NCBI GenBank assembly: GCA_022650485.1
Contig: JALCPP010000006.1
Coordinates: forward strand, 144,479 to 208,478
Length of the DNA: 64,000 bases
DNA from: Oscillospiraceae bacterium
GTDB taxonomy: Bacteria; Bacillota; Clostridia; Oscillospirales; Acutalibacteraceae
Reading direction: 5' to 3'
Shown: in pieces, positions 43,516 to 51,578 of the stretch
Layout: every line of letters begins with the position of its first letter
Numbering within the stretch: position 1 is the first letter of the stretch
The notes under the pieces: generated by a model
Databases searched by the model: none
What the model saw: the letters and a program-made list of their open reading frames with translations, nothing else
Told to the model about the DNA's origin: nothing
Made by a program: the position numbers and the translations under genes

Positions 43516-44286
43516 TTATTTTGTCTTAATCCCCAACCGCTGCCGGGCGATTTCATAGCAGATGACCCCGCAGGCAACGGAAGCATTAAGCGAATTTATC
43601 TTTCCCCTAATCGGCAGGGATATGATAAAATCTGATTTTTCTTTTACCAAGCGCCCGACTCCAAAGCCTTCCGAACCGATGACCACGGCAACGGGACCGG
43701 AATAGTCCACCCCGCACCAGGGTTCTCCGTCCATGTCGGCGGCATAGACCCATACCCCGCGCTGTTTCAGGTCATCCAGCGTTCTGGCCAGATTGGTCAC
43801 CCGGGCAACCGGAACATATTCCACCGCACCGGCACTCGACTTTCCCACGGCCCATGTCAGCCCCACGCTGCGCCGCGACGGAAGGATCACTCCGTGCGCC
43901 CCCGCGCACTCCGCCACACGCAGAATCGCGCCCAGGTTGTGCGGGTCTTCCAGCCCGTCCGCAATAATCAGGAACGGGGATTCCCCGCGCTCCTGCGCCA
44001 GCCGGAACATATCGTCCACCGTTGCGTATTCCTTTGCCGCGGCCATGGCCGCCACACCCTGATGAACCGCCCCTCCGCACAGAAAGTCCAGCTTTTTCGA
44101 GTCGATCTCTTTGACCGGGATGCCGCGCTGTTTTGCCTTGGCAATCAGCGCAACGACAGAGCCGGAACGTTCCCCGCGCGCCAGGCAGATCTTGTCAATT
44201 GCCCTGCCGCTGCGCAATGCTTCCGCGACCGCATTCCTTCCTGCGATCACGCCATTGTCCTGTTGTCCTTCTCCGCCGTTTTTCAA
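43516..44286 (-). CDS. rlmB: RlmB/TrmH-type 23S rRNA 2'-O-methyltransferase
   Basis: About 256 residues from a TTG at 44286 with GGAGAGG 6 nt upstream; the frame is open further upstream but without homology. An N-terminal substrate-binding domain (NGVIAGRNAVAEALRSGRAI) is followed by the SPOUT knot with FLIIADGLEDPHNLGAILRV (motif 1), VVIGSEGFGVGRLV (motif 2), and SLNASVACGVICYEIARQR (motif 3). RlmB methylates G2251 in E. coli; exact position here is by family. It ends 19 nt before the P-type-ATPase-like gene. Confidence 0.92.
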   Translation of the reverse strand: MKNGGEGQQDNGVIAGRNAVAEALRSGRAIDKICLARGERSGSVVALIAKAKQRGIPVKEIDSKKLDFLCGGAVHQGVAAMAAAKEYATVDDMFRLAQERGESPFLIIADGLEDPHNLGAILRVAECAGAHGVILPSRRSVGLTWAVGKSSAGAVEYVPVARVTNLARTLDDLKQRGVWVYAADMDGEPWCGVDYSGPVAVVIGSEGFGVGRLVKEKSDFIISLPIRGKINSLNASVACGVICYEIARQRLGIKTK

Positions 44287-44498
44287 AAAGCACCTCTCCA
44301 ATTTTAAAAAATCAATGATTTTATCCCGTTTGATTGATAACTGATGAATCATGGTTATTATACCATATTTTACACGGTTCAACAGGGAATTTGCCGAAGT
44401 TTTATTTGTTTTTGAGGAATTAAGTAACACCACGGCGTAAAATTTTCCATTTATACGCACCGTATTTCCACCGGTTGACATAATATGTGTGAACAAGC

Positions 44499-44575
44499 TG
44501 TGGAAAACTCTGTGGAAAATGTTGATAACTCAGTCAGGTCAATTGTGGAAACGGTGAATTTACATTCGTGGATAA
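44499..44575 (-). promoter_or_regulatory. Cluster of five DnaA-box-like nonamers
   Basis: Within 77 bp of the 425-bp intergenic region 44287-44711, five same-oriented nonamers each resemble TTATCCACA (read on the minus strand): TTTTCCACA (44499-44507 and 44511-44519), TTATCAACA (44520-44528), GTTTCCACA (44544-44552) and TTATCCACG (44567-44575), mostly with one mismatch. The surroundings are AT-rich. No dnaA or dnaN gene is here, so this is not an ordinary oriC locus. The remainder of the gap holds the ogg promoter and nothing else I recognise. Confidence 0.4.
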
Positions 44576-44645
44576 AAAAATTATGTAAACTTGAGTCGAA
44601 CCGTTTTAAGCTTTTCATCATAACCCTGCGTATTCTTTGCACTGG

Positions 44646-44674
44646 TTGAAGAGGGAATCGGTCCATGGTATAAT
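44646..44674 (+). promoter_or_regulatory. ogg promoter
   Basis: TTGAAG (44646-44651), 17 bp, TATAAT (44669-44674), about 38 nt before the ogg start. Confidence 0.75.
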
Positions 44675-44711
44675 AGGCGCTGATTGAAAACGGAAGAAGA
44701 GTCGAAAGAAC

Positions 44712-45479
44712 ATGAATTTAGACACGTTGGGTCAAACTTTGGACTGCGGCCAGTGCTTTCGCTGGGAACGCCTTCCGGACGGCTCCTGGCGGGGAGCCGC
44801 CGGAGCCTGCGGCGCCCACCTGACAAAAGAAAATCTGAAGCGCGTATTAGAGGACCCGTTCTGGGCCGATTATTTTGACATGGCGCGCGATTACGACGCC
44901 ATCCGCGAACACTTTGCCGCGCTTCACCCTGTTTTGAAAGAGGCGGCGGGCTACGCGCCGGATCTTCGTATTCTGAACCAAAACCCCTGGGAAGCGCTGT
45001 GTTCCTTCATTCTTTCCCAATGCAACAACATTAAACGGATTAAAGGCCTCGTTTCGCGTCTGTGCGGCGCCTACGGGGAGCCCTGCGGCGCGTTTCACTC
45101 TTTCCCCGGCCCGGAATCGCTTGCCCGGCTGGACGAGCAGGACCTGCGCGCACTCGGGTGCGGGTACCGCGCCGGGTATCTGCTGGCGGCGGCGCGCCAC
45201 ACGGCGGAAGGCAAACTGGATTTTGACCGTCTGCGCAGCCTTCCGCTTGACGAAGCGCGCCAAAAGCTGACAGAACTGCCGGGGGTAGGGCCGAAGGTCG
45301 CGGACTGCGCGCTGCTGTACGGGCTGCACCGTCTGGAAGCATTTCCGACAGACGTGTGGATGAAACGCGCCATGAAAGTGCTGTTCCCGGGCTGGAAGCC
45401 GAAAGATTTTGGAAAATATGCCGGTATTGCACAACAGTATATTTTCCATTACAGCCGGAATCATCCTGAACTGTTCTGA
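44712..45479 (+). CDS. ogg: 8-oxoguanine DNA glycosylase (OGG1-type)
   Basis: 255 residues. The N-terminal OGG domain (LDCGQCFRWERLPDGSWRG) and a helix-hairpin-helix GPD core carry the catalytic pair K195 (LPGVGPKVADCALL) and D214 (AFPTDVWMKR). It excises oxidised guanine and nicks the strand through its lyase activity. It is the bacterial OGG1-like type found in clostridia, not MutM. Ribosome binding (AGAAGAG) is modest. It stands alone between rlmB and fba. Confidence 0.92.
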   Translation: MNLDTLGQTLDCGQCFRWERLPDGSWRGAAGACGAHLTKENLKRVLEDPFWADYFDMARDYDAIREHFAALHPVLKEAAGYAPDLRILNQNPWEALCSFILSQCNNIKRIKGLVSRLCGAYGEPCGAFHSFPGPESLARLDEQDLRALGCGYRAGYLLAAARHTAEGKLDFDRLRSLPLDEARQKLTELPGVGPKVADCALLYGLHRLEAFPTDVWMKRAMKVLFPGWKPKDFGKYAGIAQQYIFHYSRNHPELF

Positions 45480-45547
45480 ACAAAAAACAAATTATTTATT
45501 TCATAAGCTCATCTGTTTCCCATATATCATTTTTTTGTGTAATGGGG

Positions 45548-45553
45548 TATAAT
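45548..45553 (+). promoter_or_regulatory. fba -10 element
   Basis: TATAAT about 32 nt before the fba start, in an AT-rich region; the matching -35 is not clear. Confidence 0.5.
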
Positions 45554-45584
45554 AAAGATAAATAACAATTAGGAGTGACAGCTG

Positions 45585-46526
45585 ATGTCTTTGGTCAACA
45601 CGAAAGAAATGTTTCAGAAAGCATACGGCGGCGGGTATGCAGTCGGCGCTTTCAACGTCAACAATATGGAAATCGTGCAGGGTATTACGGAAGCCTGCGC
45701 AGAACTGAAAGCCCCTGTCATCCTGCAGGCTTCTGCAGGTGCGCGCAAATATGCATCTCACACCTATCTGGTTAAACTGGTGGAAGCTGCGGTGATTGAG
45801 CACCCGGAGCTGCCCATCGCACTGCATCTGGACCACGGCCCGTCCTATGATGTCTGCAAATCCTGCATTGACGGCGGATTCACCAGCGTCATGTTCGACG
45901 GCTCTTCCAAATCCTATGAAGAAAACGTGGAAGAAACCAAAAAGGTTGTCGACTACGCGCACAAATACAACGTAACCGTAGAAGCCGAACTTGGCAGACT
46001 GGCGGGAATTGAAGACGCCGTCAACGTTGCGGACGATAATGCCCAGTTTACAGACCCGGAACAGGTCCAGGATTTCGTGAAGAGCACCGGCGTGGATTCG
46101 CTTGCCATCGCCATCGGCACAAGCCACGGCGCTTACAAGTTCAAACCCGGCCAGAAGCCCCAGCTCCGCTTCGATATTCTGGAAGAGGTTTCCAAGCGTC
46201 TTCCCGGTTTCCCGATTGTCCTGCACGGCGCTTCCAGTGTCATTCCTGAATTCGTAAAGATGATCAACCAGTACGGCGGCAAGATGCCGGACGCCATCGG
46301 CATTCCGGAGGACATGCTTCGCAAGGCCGCAACCATGGCCGTCTGCAAGATTAACATCGATTCCGACCTTCGCCTTGCCATGACCGGTTCCGTGCGTAAA
46401 TACTTTGCGGAACACCCGGATCACTTCGACCCGCGCCAGTACCTCAAACCCGCGCGCGAAGCGATTAAGGGAATGGTTGAGCATAAGATTACCGATGTTC
46501 TCGGCTGCGCCGGGAAAGCAGAATAA
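45585..46526 (+). CDS. fba: Class II fructose-1,6-bisphosphate aldolase
   Basis: 313 residues, full length. MSLVNTKEMFQKAYGGGYAV and GAFNVNNMEIVQGI open the TIM barrel. The zinc and catalytic residues are in ALHLDHGPSYDV and EAELGRLAG, and substrate binding is in IAIGTSHGAYKF and IVLHGASSV. It interconverts fructose 1,6-bisphosphate with dihydroxyacetone phosphate and glyceraldehyde 3-phosphate in glycolysis. AGGAGTG precedes the ATG and codon bias suggests strong expression. Monocistronic. Confidence 0.98.
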   Translation: MSLVNTKEMFQKAYGGGYAVGAFNVNNMEIVQGITEACAELKAPVILQASAGARKYASHTYLVKLVEAAVIEHPELPIALHLDHGPSYDVCKSCIDGGFTSVMFDGSSKSYEENVEETKKVVDYAHKYNVTVEAELGRLAGIEDAVNVADDNAQFTDPEQVQDFVKSTGVDSLAIAIGTSHGAYKFKPGQKPQLRFDILEEVSKRLPGFPIVLHGASSVIPEFVKMINQYGGKMPDAIGIPEDMLRKAATMAVCKINIDSDLRLAMTGSVRKYFAEHPDHFDPRQYLKPAREAIKGMVEHKITDVLGCAGKAE

Positions 46527-46593
46527 GCAGAGTTAAATTTCGCGCTGCGAAACACACTTTGGTCATTCATGATCTTCTGCTTCCTTATGAAAA

Positions 46594-46640
46594 CAAAAAC
46601 AGGAACGGAACCCCTTGGGGAATTCCGTTCCTGTTTTTTC
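46594..46640. terminator. Terminator between fba and the DUF4358 gene
   Basis: AACAGGAACGGAA pairs perfectly with TTCCGTTCCTGTT and is flanked by A- and T-runs, so it can serve both converging genes. Confidence 0.92.
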
Positions 46641-46669
46641 GTTCTCAGCAGAACCTTGCCTGACTTTAT

Positions 46670-47134
46670 TTAAGAAAAGAATCCGTCAATCGTCTTCTTT
46701 GCCGTTTCATTGTCATCGGACACGCAGAGGATCACGTATTTGCCCTTTTCCTCCAGAACCGGAGCCTCCAGCTTTTTCATTTCCGCCGGCTGATAGTCCT
46801 GAAATCCCGCTCTCTGGTCTTCAATGCGCTGCTCCGCCTTTTCTTTGATGCGCCCGGCGGCCTCTTCATCCTTTGCTTCGAACGCGGCGACTTCCTCCGC
46901 CGTTGCGCCGGTGCTTTCATAAACCGTGGCTTTCACCACGTCGCCGTCTTCCATTCCATATATTTTTACGGCAGTATCCTGATTCAATGTGGACATCTGA
47001 TCTTTGAACTCGACCGAAGAGATCAACCCTTCCGCCACTTTCTGCACATCGACCGTCTTTGTCTTTTCGCCGCCTGAACAGCCCGGCAGAAGAATCATTA
47101 AAACAGCCGCCGCGCAAAGAATTCCCTTTTTCAT
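46670..47134 (-). CDS. DUF4358 lipoprotein
   Basis: 154 residues with a lipoprotein signal (MKKGILCAAAVLMILLPGC, acylated Cys19) and a single DUF4358 domain: VDVQKVAEGLISSVEFKDQM, IYGMEDGDVVKATVYESTGA, and the helix EVAAFEAKDEEAAGRIKEKA. DUF4358 proteins are often encoded with SGNH hydrolases and MBOAT acyltransferases that modify envelope polymers; the SGNH gene is directly upstream here, the MBOAT is not. Function otherwise unknown. Confidence 0.85.
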   Translation of the reverse strand: MKKGILCAAAVLMILLPGCSGGEKTKTVDVQKVAEGLISSVEFKDQMSTLNQDTAVKIYGMEDGDVVKATVYESTGATAEEVAAFEAKDEEAAGRIKEKAEQRIEDQRAGFQDYQPAEMKKLEAPVLEEKGKYVILCVSDDNETAKKTIDGFFS

Positions 47135-47150
47135 TCTCGCTCCCCCATTT

Positions 47151-48032
47151 TTATTCCGTATGTGTTTTCAAGTAATCGCACCATTTGGCGCAATATTCAG
47201 AGTTTAAATGGACCCCGTCGTTGGACGCCTCATCCGGCAGAACGCCGTTTGTGGAAACCACGCCCGCCGTGTCAAGGTAAGTTACCTTCTGCCGTTCGGC
47301 TATCTTCTTAATTTCCTGATTGTAAACGGCAATTTTTTCATTTTTATAAAAAGTACTCGCGGACTTTTTTGCGGATACCGGAAAGATTCCCTGAAGGTAA
47401 ATCCTCGCATCCGGGTGATCCTTCTTTAAATCCGAAACAATTTTTTCATAATCGGAAACAAATATTTTCATGCTGACCCACCCAAGCTCGTTGACGCCCA
47501 GCATCAAATATATTTTCCCGAACGGATGGTTTTTTTGCGCCTGCATCACGGTTTTTTTCGTTCCGTTTTCCCGAATGGCATCTTTGGTGTACACCGTATT
47601 GACCATTAATCCCTTGACCGCGTAATACGTTGCACCAGGCAGACCGTCGTAGTTTCTCAGACCCTCGGTCCGGCTGTCCCCGATAAAGAGTGCATTGGAA
47701 AACCAGCCTTCCGGTGCGGGCTCCGGGTCCGGCTCCGCCTGCGACGGAGAAGTGCTCGAACTCTGCGGTTCAGACGAAGCCTGAGAGGAGCTCGGCGCCG
47801 CGGAGGAAGAAGCCGCCAACTGCGAGGAAGCCCTGGAAGATGCCGGCGGCACGGAGGACACGGGCCGCGAGGAAGCGGCTTGGGAAGACGCCATCCCTTT
47901 CATCACCGCAGTGGTTCCTTCCACCGCCGCAGCCAACAAAGAAAGGATGCATAAACAGATGGCCGCTCGCCACAAAAACAGTTTTCTTCTTCTTTTTTTC
48001 TGCCGTAATATTTTTTCGTTGAAATGCTGCAT
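47151..48032 (-). CDS. Membrane-anchored SGNH/GDSL hydrolase-like protein
   Basis: 293 residues. A basic start and one membrane anchor (AAICLCILSLLAAAVEG) precede a Ser/Ala/Pro linker of about 60 residues. The SGNH fold then shows block I NALFIGDSRTEGLRN, block III LMLGVNELGW, and the terminal DGVHLNSEYC (Asp-x-x-His). It could deacylate or O-acetylate a cell-envelope polymer. It is 16 nt upstream of the DUF4358 gene, forming a two-gene unit. Confidence 0.87.
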   Translation of the reverse strand: MQHFNEKILRQKKRRRKLFLWRAAICLCILSLLAAAVEGTTAVMKGMASSQAASSRPVSSVPPASSRASSQLAASSSAAPSSSQASSEPQSSSTSPSQAEPDPEPAPEGWFSNALFIGDSRTEGLRNYDGLPGATYYAVKGLMVNTVYTKDAIRENGTKKTVMQAQKNHPFGKIYLMLGVNELGWVSMKIFVSDYEKIVSDLKKDHPDARIYLQGIFPVSAKKSASTFYKNEKIAVYNQEIKKIAERQKVTYLDTAGVVSTNGVLPDEASNDGVHLNSEYCAKWCDYLKTHTE

Positions 48033-48178
48033 ATGCTGACTGATTCCTTCCCTTTGCGCTGTTACAACCCTTACATTCTTATTTCATTATACTCCATTCA
48101 CATACCTCTTAAAAGAGGAAAAATCAAGAATGACAAAACTGTTATTCACGGTTTATTTTTTGTAATAATTTTACTATG

Positions 48179-48877
48179 CTACCGCATCAGCCAGCTGACG
48201 GAGTCCTTGGAAAAGCAAAATCCCAGCGCGCGGTGCAGCGCTTCAGACGCCTCGTTTCCACCCTTAATCTGCGCATAGGGAAACGCACCGTCTTTCAGCA
48301 GATGATTGATCAGATGCGATTCCAGCATCCGGGCAATTCCCCGGCGGCGGAATCTCGGAAGGACTTCCAGCATCCCCATTGCACCTTCCGCGTGAACCCC
48401 GATAAATCCCGCCGGTTCTCCCTTTACAAAAGCGCCGAACACCGTGCCGGACCTTAGCCTGTCGCGAAGATATTCCTCTTCCGGAATAGTCCGGTAATGC
48501 TCTTTGACAAACGGAAGAAAACTTTCATCCATCCTTCTGATTTCGGCGGGCCGGTCTGTTCCGGGAAGCGGCTCCTTTTTACAATACGCCGCGTTGCAAA
48601 CCAGCAGGCGTTGACAAAACCCGAATTTTTGCTGTGCCGCAGCGGTGCCGAACGTCTGATGTGCCACAAACAAGTCCGAAGAATCCAGCCCCGCAATCAT
48701 CCGCAGGGCAGCCTCTTCACTTTTTGCGCTGAGCATATGCGTCCCGCTGCTTTCATCACATAAAAGCACTCCGGACCGCGAAGCCGCTAAAATGCGCGCG
48801 CTGCCGCGCCGGATACATTCGAGCATATCCACATGCAGAACCGGGTCTTTTTTTAAATAATCCTTTGCCTGATCCAT
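48179..48877 (-). CDS. GNAT-family acetyltransferase with an N-terminal extra domain
   Basis: 232 residues. The C-terminal part (about 110-232) is a GNAT fold with AFVKGEPAGFIGVHAEGAMG and MLEVLPRFRRRGIARMLESH (acetyl-CoA pyrophosphate loop). The N-terminal half (HVDMLECIRRGSARILAASR) resembles the extra domain of GNATs that act on small molecules or proteins. Substrate unknown. GGGAAGG lies upstream. No operon partner on its strand within 140 nt. Confidence 0.82.
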   Translation of the reverse strand: MDQAKDYLKKDPVLHVDMLECIRRGSARILAASRSGVLLCDESSGTHMLSAKSEEAALRMIAGLDSSDLFVAHQTFGTAAAQQKFGFCQRLLVCNAAYCKKEPLPGTDRPAEIRRMDESFLPFVKEHYRTIPEEEYLRDRLRSGTVFGAFVKGEPAGFIGVHAEGAMGMLEVLPRFRRRGIARMLESHLINHLLKDGAFPYAQIKGGNEASEALHRALGFCFSKDSVSWLMR

Positions 48878-48918
48878 CCCTGTTATTCCTTCCCTCGTCC
48901 CATCCTAAGAACCGGATA

Positions 48919-48951
48919 TAAAAAAAGCCGCCCGGTTTACTCCGGGCGGCT
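48919..48951 (-). terminator. Terminator of the scaffold-GGGtGRT operon
   Basis: On the minus strand AAGCCGCCCGG pairs perfectly with CCGGGCGGCTT (6-nt loop) and runs into seven T residues. It is about 90 nt after the stop at 49039. Confidence 0.9.
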
Positions 48952-49038
48952 TCCGGCGGGAACAAGCCCATGACTTCCCCGCCAAACCATCTTTCCGTAC
49001 GTGCTGCGCCAAACAGGGGCGGCCTAAAAGCCGGCTGC

Positions 49039-50043
49039 TCAGCCTGCTTTGTAAACAGCAACCGCACAGGCGACCGTCGCGCCGACCATCGGGTTGTTGC
49101 CCATGCCGATCAGACCCATCATCTCGACGTGCGCCGGCACGGAAGAGGAACCTGCGAACTGAGCGTCCCCATGGACTCTGCCAAGGGAATCGGTCAGGCC
49201 GTAAGAAGCGGGGCCCGCTCCCATGTTGTCCGGGTGCAGGGTGCGGCCTGTGCCGCCGCCGCTTGCAACGGAGAAATATTTTTTGCCGTTTTCAATCGAC
49301 CATTTTTTATAAGTGCCCGCGACAAGATGCTGGAAACGAACCGGGTTGGTGGAGTTTCCGGTAATGGAAACGTCAACACCTTCCATCTGCATGATTGCCA
49401 CGCCTTCGCGCACATCGTCCGCGCCGAAGCATCTTACTTTGGCGCGCTCTCCGTCGGAGAAAGCACGGGTTTCTACCACGCTGAGTTTATCCGCAAAATA
49501 GTCAAATTTTGTCTTGACATAGGTGAATCCGTTGATGCGGGAAATAATATAGGCCGCATCTTTGCCAAGGCCGTTCAAAATAACGCGCAGGGGCTCTTTG
49601 CGGGCGGAGTTTGCGGAGCGGGCGATTCCAATCGCGCCTTCCGCCGCCGCGAAGGACTCATGCCCCGCAAGAAAGCAGAAGCACTTGGTCTCGTCGCGAA
49701 GAAGCATCGCGCCCAGATTGCCGTGGCCGAGTCCGACTTTGCGCTGTTCCGCAACGGAACCGGGAACCGTGAATGATTCCAGGCCGACACCGATTTTTTC
49801 GGCAGCTTCCGCCGCGCTTTTCACACCGGTTTTCAGTCCGATGGCACAGCCGAGCGTATAGGCCCACACCGCGTTGTCAAACGCGATCGGCTGAACGCCC
49901 TTGACGATTTTTTCGACATCGATTCCTTTTGAAAGGCAAAGATCGCGTGCTTCCTCGAGACCGGCAATCCCGTACTCGGCAAGACACTTTTCGATTTTGG
50001 CCATTCTTCTCTCTTTATTTTCAAATGTTACATCATTAGCCAT
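49039..50043 (-). CDS. GGGtGRT protein
   Basis: 334 residues from the ATG at 50043 (GGAGG upstream). It belongs to the conserved family named after its motif, here SGGGTGRTLHPDNMGAGPAS with GGGTGRT at residues 262-268. Other Gly-rich stretches are KVGLGHGNLGAMLL and FAGSSSVPAHVEMMGLIGMG. No signal or membrane segment is seen. In clostridia it is encoded with a NifU/IscU-like scaffold protein, as here (upstream gene, 23 nt). A function has not been established to my knowledge; the Gly-rich loop suggests nucleotide or phosphate binding, which is inference. Confidence 0.9.
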   Translation of the reverse strand: MANDVTFENKERRMAKIEKCLAEYGIAGLEEARDLCLSKGIDVEKIVKGVQPIAFDNAVWAYTLGCAIGLKTGVKSAAEAAEKIGVGLESFTVPGSVAEQRKVGLGHGNLGAMLLRDETKCFCFLAGHESFAAAEGAIGIARSANSARKEPLRVILNGLGKDAAYIISRINGFTYVKTKFDYFADKLSVVETRAFSDGERAKVRCFGADDVREGVAIMQMEGVDVSITGNSTNPVRFQHLVAGTYKKWSIENGKKYFSVASGGGTGRTLHPDNMGAGPASYGLTDSLGRVHGDAQFAGSSSVPAHVEMMGLIGMGNNPMVGATVACAVAVYKAG

Positions 50044-50066
50044 TTCGTTTGTCCTCCTTACTGGTC

Positions 50067-50759
50067 TCATTCTTCACGCGGATCGATGGTCTTCACCGCG
50101 CTGTCGAAGCGTCCATACTGGCCGATATTCTTTTTATAGGCTTCATCAGGGCTGACTCCGTGGCGAATATCCTCCATCATTTTGCCAAGGCGGACAAACT
50201 GGTAACCGATGACCTCACTGTTTTCATCCAAAGCAAGTTTGGTCACATAGCCCTCTGTCATTTCCAGGTAACGCACACCCTTCGGCAGGGTGCCGAACAT
50301 TGTGCCCACCTGAGAACGCAGACCCTTTCCAAGGTCTTCCATGCCAGCGCCGACCGGCAGGCCGTCTTCGGAAAATGCCGTCTGGCTGCGGCCGTAGGCC
50401 AATTGTTTAAACAGCTCGCGCATTGCGACGTTGATCGCGTCGCAGACAAGGTCCGTGTTCAGGCATTCCAGCAAAGTTTTGCCCGGAAGAATTTCCGCAG
50501 CCATGGCGGCGGAATGTGTCATGCCGGAGCAGCCGAGTGTTTCGACCAGTGCCTCCTGCACAATTCCGTTCTTCACGTTCAGCGTCAGCTTGCAGGCGCC
50601 CTGCTGCGGCGCACACCAGCCCACACCGTGAGTCAGGCCGGACAGATCCTTGATTTCATATGCTTTAACCCATTTCCCTTCTTCTGGAATGGGGGCGGGT
50701 CCGTGTTTTGGTCCCTTTTTTACCACACACATCTTTTCCACTTCTGCGGAATAATTCAT
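50067..50759 (-). CDS. NifU/IscU-like iron-sulfur scaffold-type protein paired with GGGtGRT
   Basis: 230 residues from the ATG at 50759 (AAAGGAG upstream). The central part resembles IscU/NifU: C49 and C56 in GWCAPQQGAC, C77 in ETLGCSGMTHSAAMAAEIL (the GCxxxxASS-like turn) and C106 in TDLVCDAINVAM. An N-terminal extension and a C-terminal segment (VRYLEMTEGYVTKLALDENS) are outside the classic scaffold. No nearby suf/isc genes, and the only cysteine desulfurase in the window is far away beside thiI. It may serve a dedicated cluster or cofactor for the GGGtGRT protein. Confidence 0.85.
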   Translation of the reverse strand: MNYSAEVEKMCVVKKGPKHGPAPIPEEGKWVKAYEIKDLSGLTHGVGWCAPQQGACKLTLNVKNGIVQEALVETLGCSGMTHSAAMAAEILPGKTLLECLNTDLVCDAINVAMRELFKQLAYGRSQTAFSEDGLPVGAGMEDLGKGLRSQVGTMFGTLPKGVRYLEMTEGYVTKLALDENSEVIGYQFVRLGKMMEDIRHGVSPDEAYKKNIGQYGRFDSAVKTIDPREE

Positions 50760-51030
50760 ATCCGTGCTCCTTTCGGTTTTGCATCCCCTGAAAATCTTCC
50801 CTATGCAGGACTTGCATCTTCTTTTTATTATAATTGATTGTATATCTTTTATCAATATAAAATAGGAATCAATTTATCGTTTTCTGTCGGTAAAGTTTTA
50901 GTAAAAAACTCTTTTTTGGCGCGGGAAAATTGTTTTATAATTCATTTTAAATATTTTTTATTATATTTATCTTGAAGAAATTTATTATTTATGTTATTCT
51001 TGAGAAAATACATTTTAGGGGGAATAGAAC

Positions 51031-51345
51031 ATGGACAATCAAAATCCGATTCCGCAGCCCACTCCGTACCAGACCCAACCGCAGCCATACCCGCAGAATA
51101 ACGCCGGGTATGAAGACACCACACCCCTCAGCATAGGAAGCTACCTTATCATGATGATCGTTTCGGTCATCCCCATTGTCGGCTTTATCATGCTGTTCGT
51201 CTGGGGATTTGGCAACAGCAACCTGAATAAAAAGAACTGGGCCCGCGCACAGCTGATTCTGCTTGCAATCAGCACTGTTTTGTTCTTCATTTTCGGGGCA
51301 GCCCTGATAGCATCAATTGCCAACATGATGGGCCCGACGTACTAA
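51031..51345 (+). CDS. Small two-span membrane protein with a Pro/Gln-rich head
   Basis: 104 residues. The first about 30 residues are Pro/Gln/Asn-rich (NPIPQPTPYQTQPQPYPQ), followed by two membrane helices (SYLIMMIVSVIPIVGFIMLF and QLILLAISTVLFFIFGAALI) joined by a basic loop with NLNKKNWARAQ. AGGGGG lies upstream and a terminator downstream. This layout occurs in many small clostridial proteins of unknown role. Confidence 0.75.
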   Translation: MDNQNPIPQPTPYQTQPQPYPQNNAGYEDTTPLSIGSYLIMMIVSVIPIVGFIMLFVWGFGNSNLNKKNWARAQLILLAISTVLFFIFGAALIASIANMMGPTY

Positions 51346-51372
51346 ATCAAAAAAATTTAATACATATGCGGC

Positions 51373-51407
51373 GGAGGCTCCTTTTTAAGGAGTCTTCATT
51401 TTTTTGC
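51373..51407 (+). terminator. Terminator after the small two-span protein gene
   Basis: GGAGGCTCCTT and AAGGAGTCTTC form a stem with wobble pairs and a T loop; seven T residues follow. Confidence 0.75.
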
Positions 51408-51578
51408 TTGCGGCAGCGGTATTTAAAATGATGTTTAGTGTCCTGTTTTTTGATTTTCTGTTAAAATGTTAACTTTACTTTTTTTCAATCCCCGGAAGAT
51501 GTATAATAAGTTTAGTTATCTGTATCTTTTATGATTTCAGACCATAATTCCCAGTATCAAGAGAGGATGTCACAAGCA

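Noticed and set aside
44564..44711. Possible chromosomal origin because of the DnaA-like boxes
   Set aside because: No dnaA, dnaN, rpmH or similar origin genes nearby and boxes are imperfect; kept only as a binding-site cluster.
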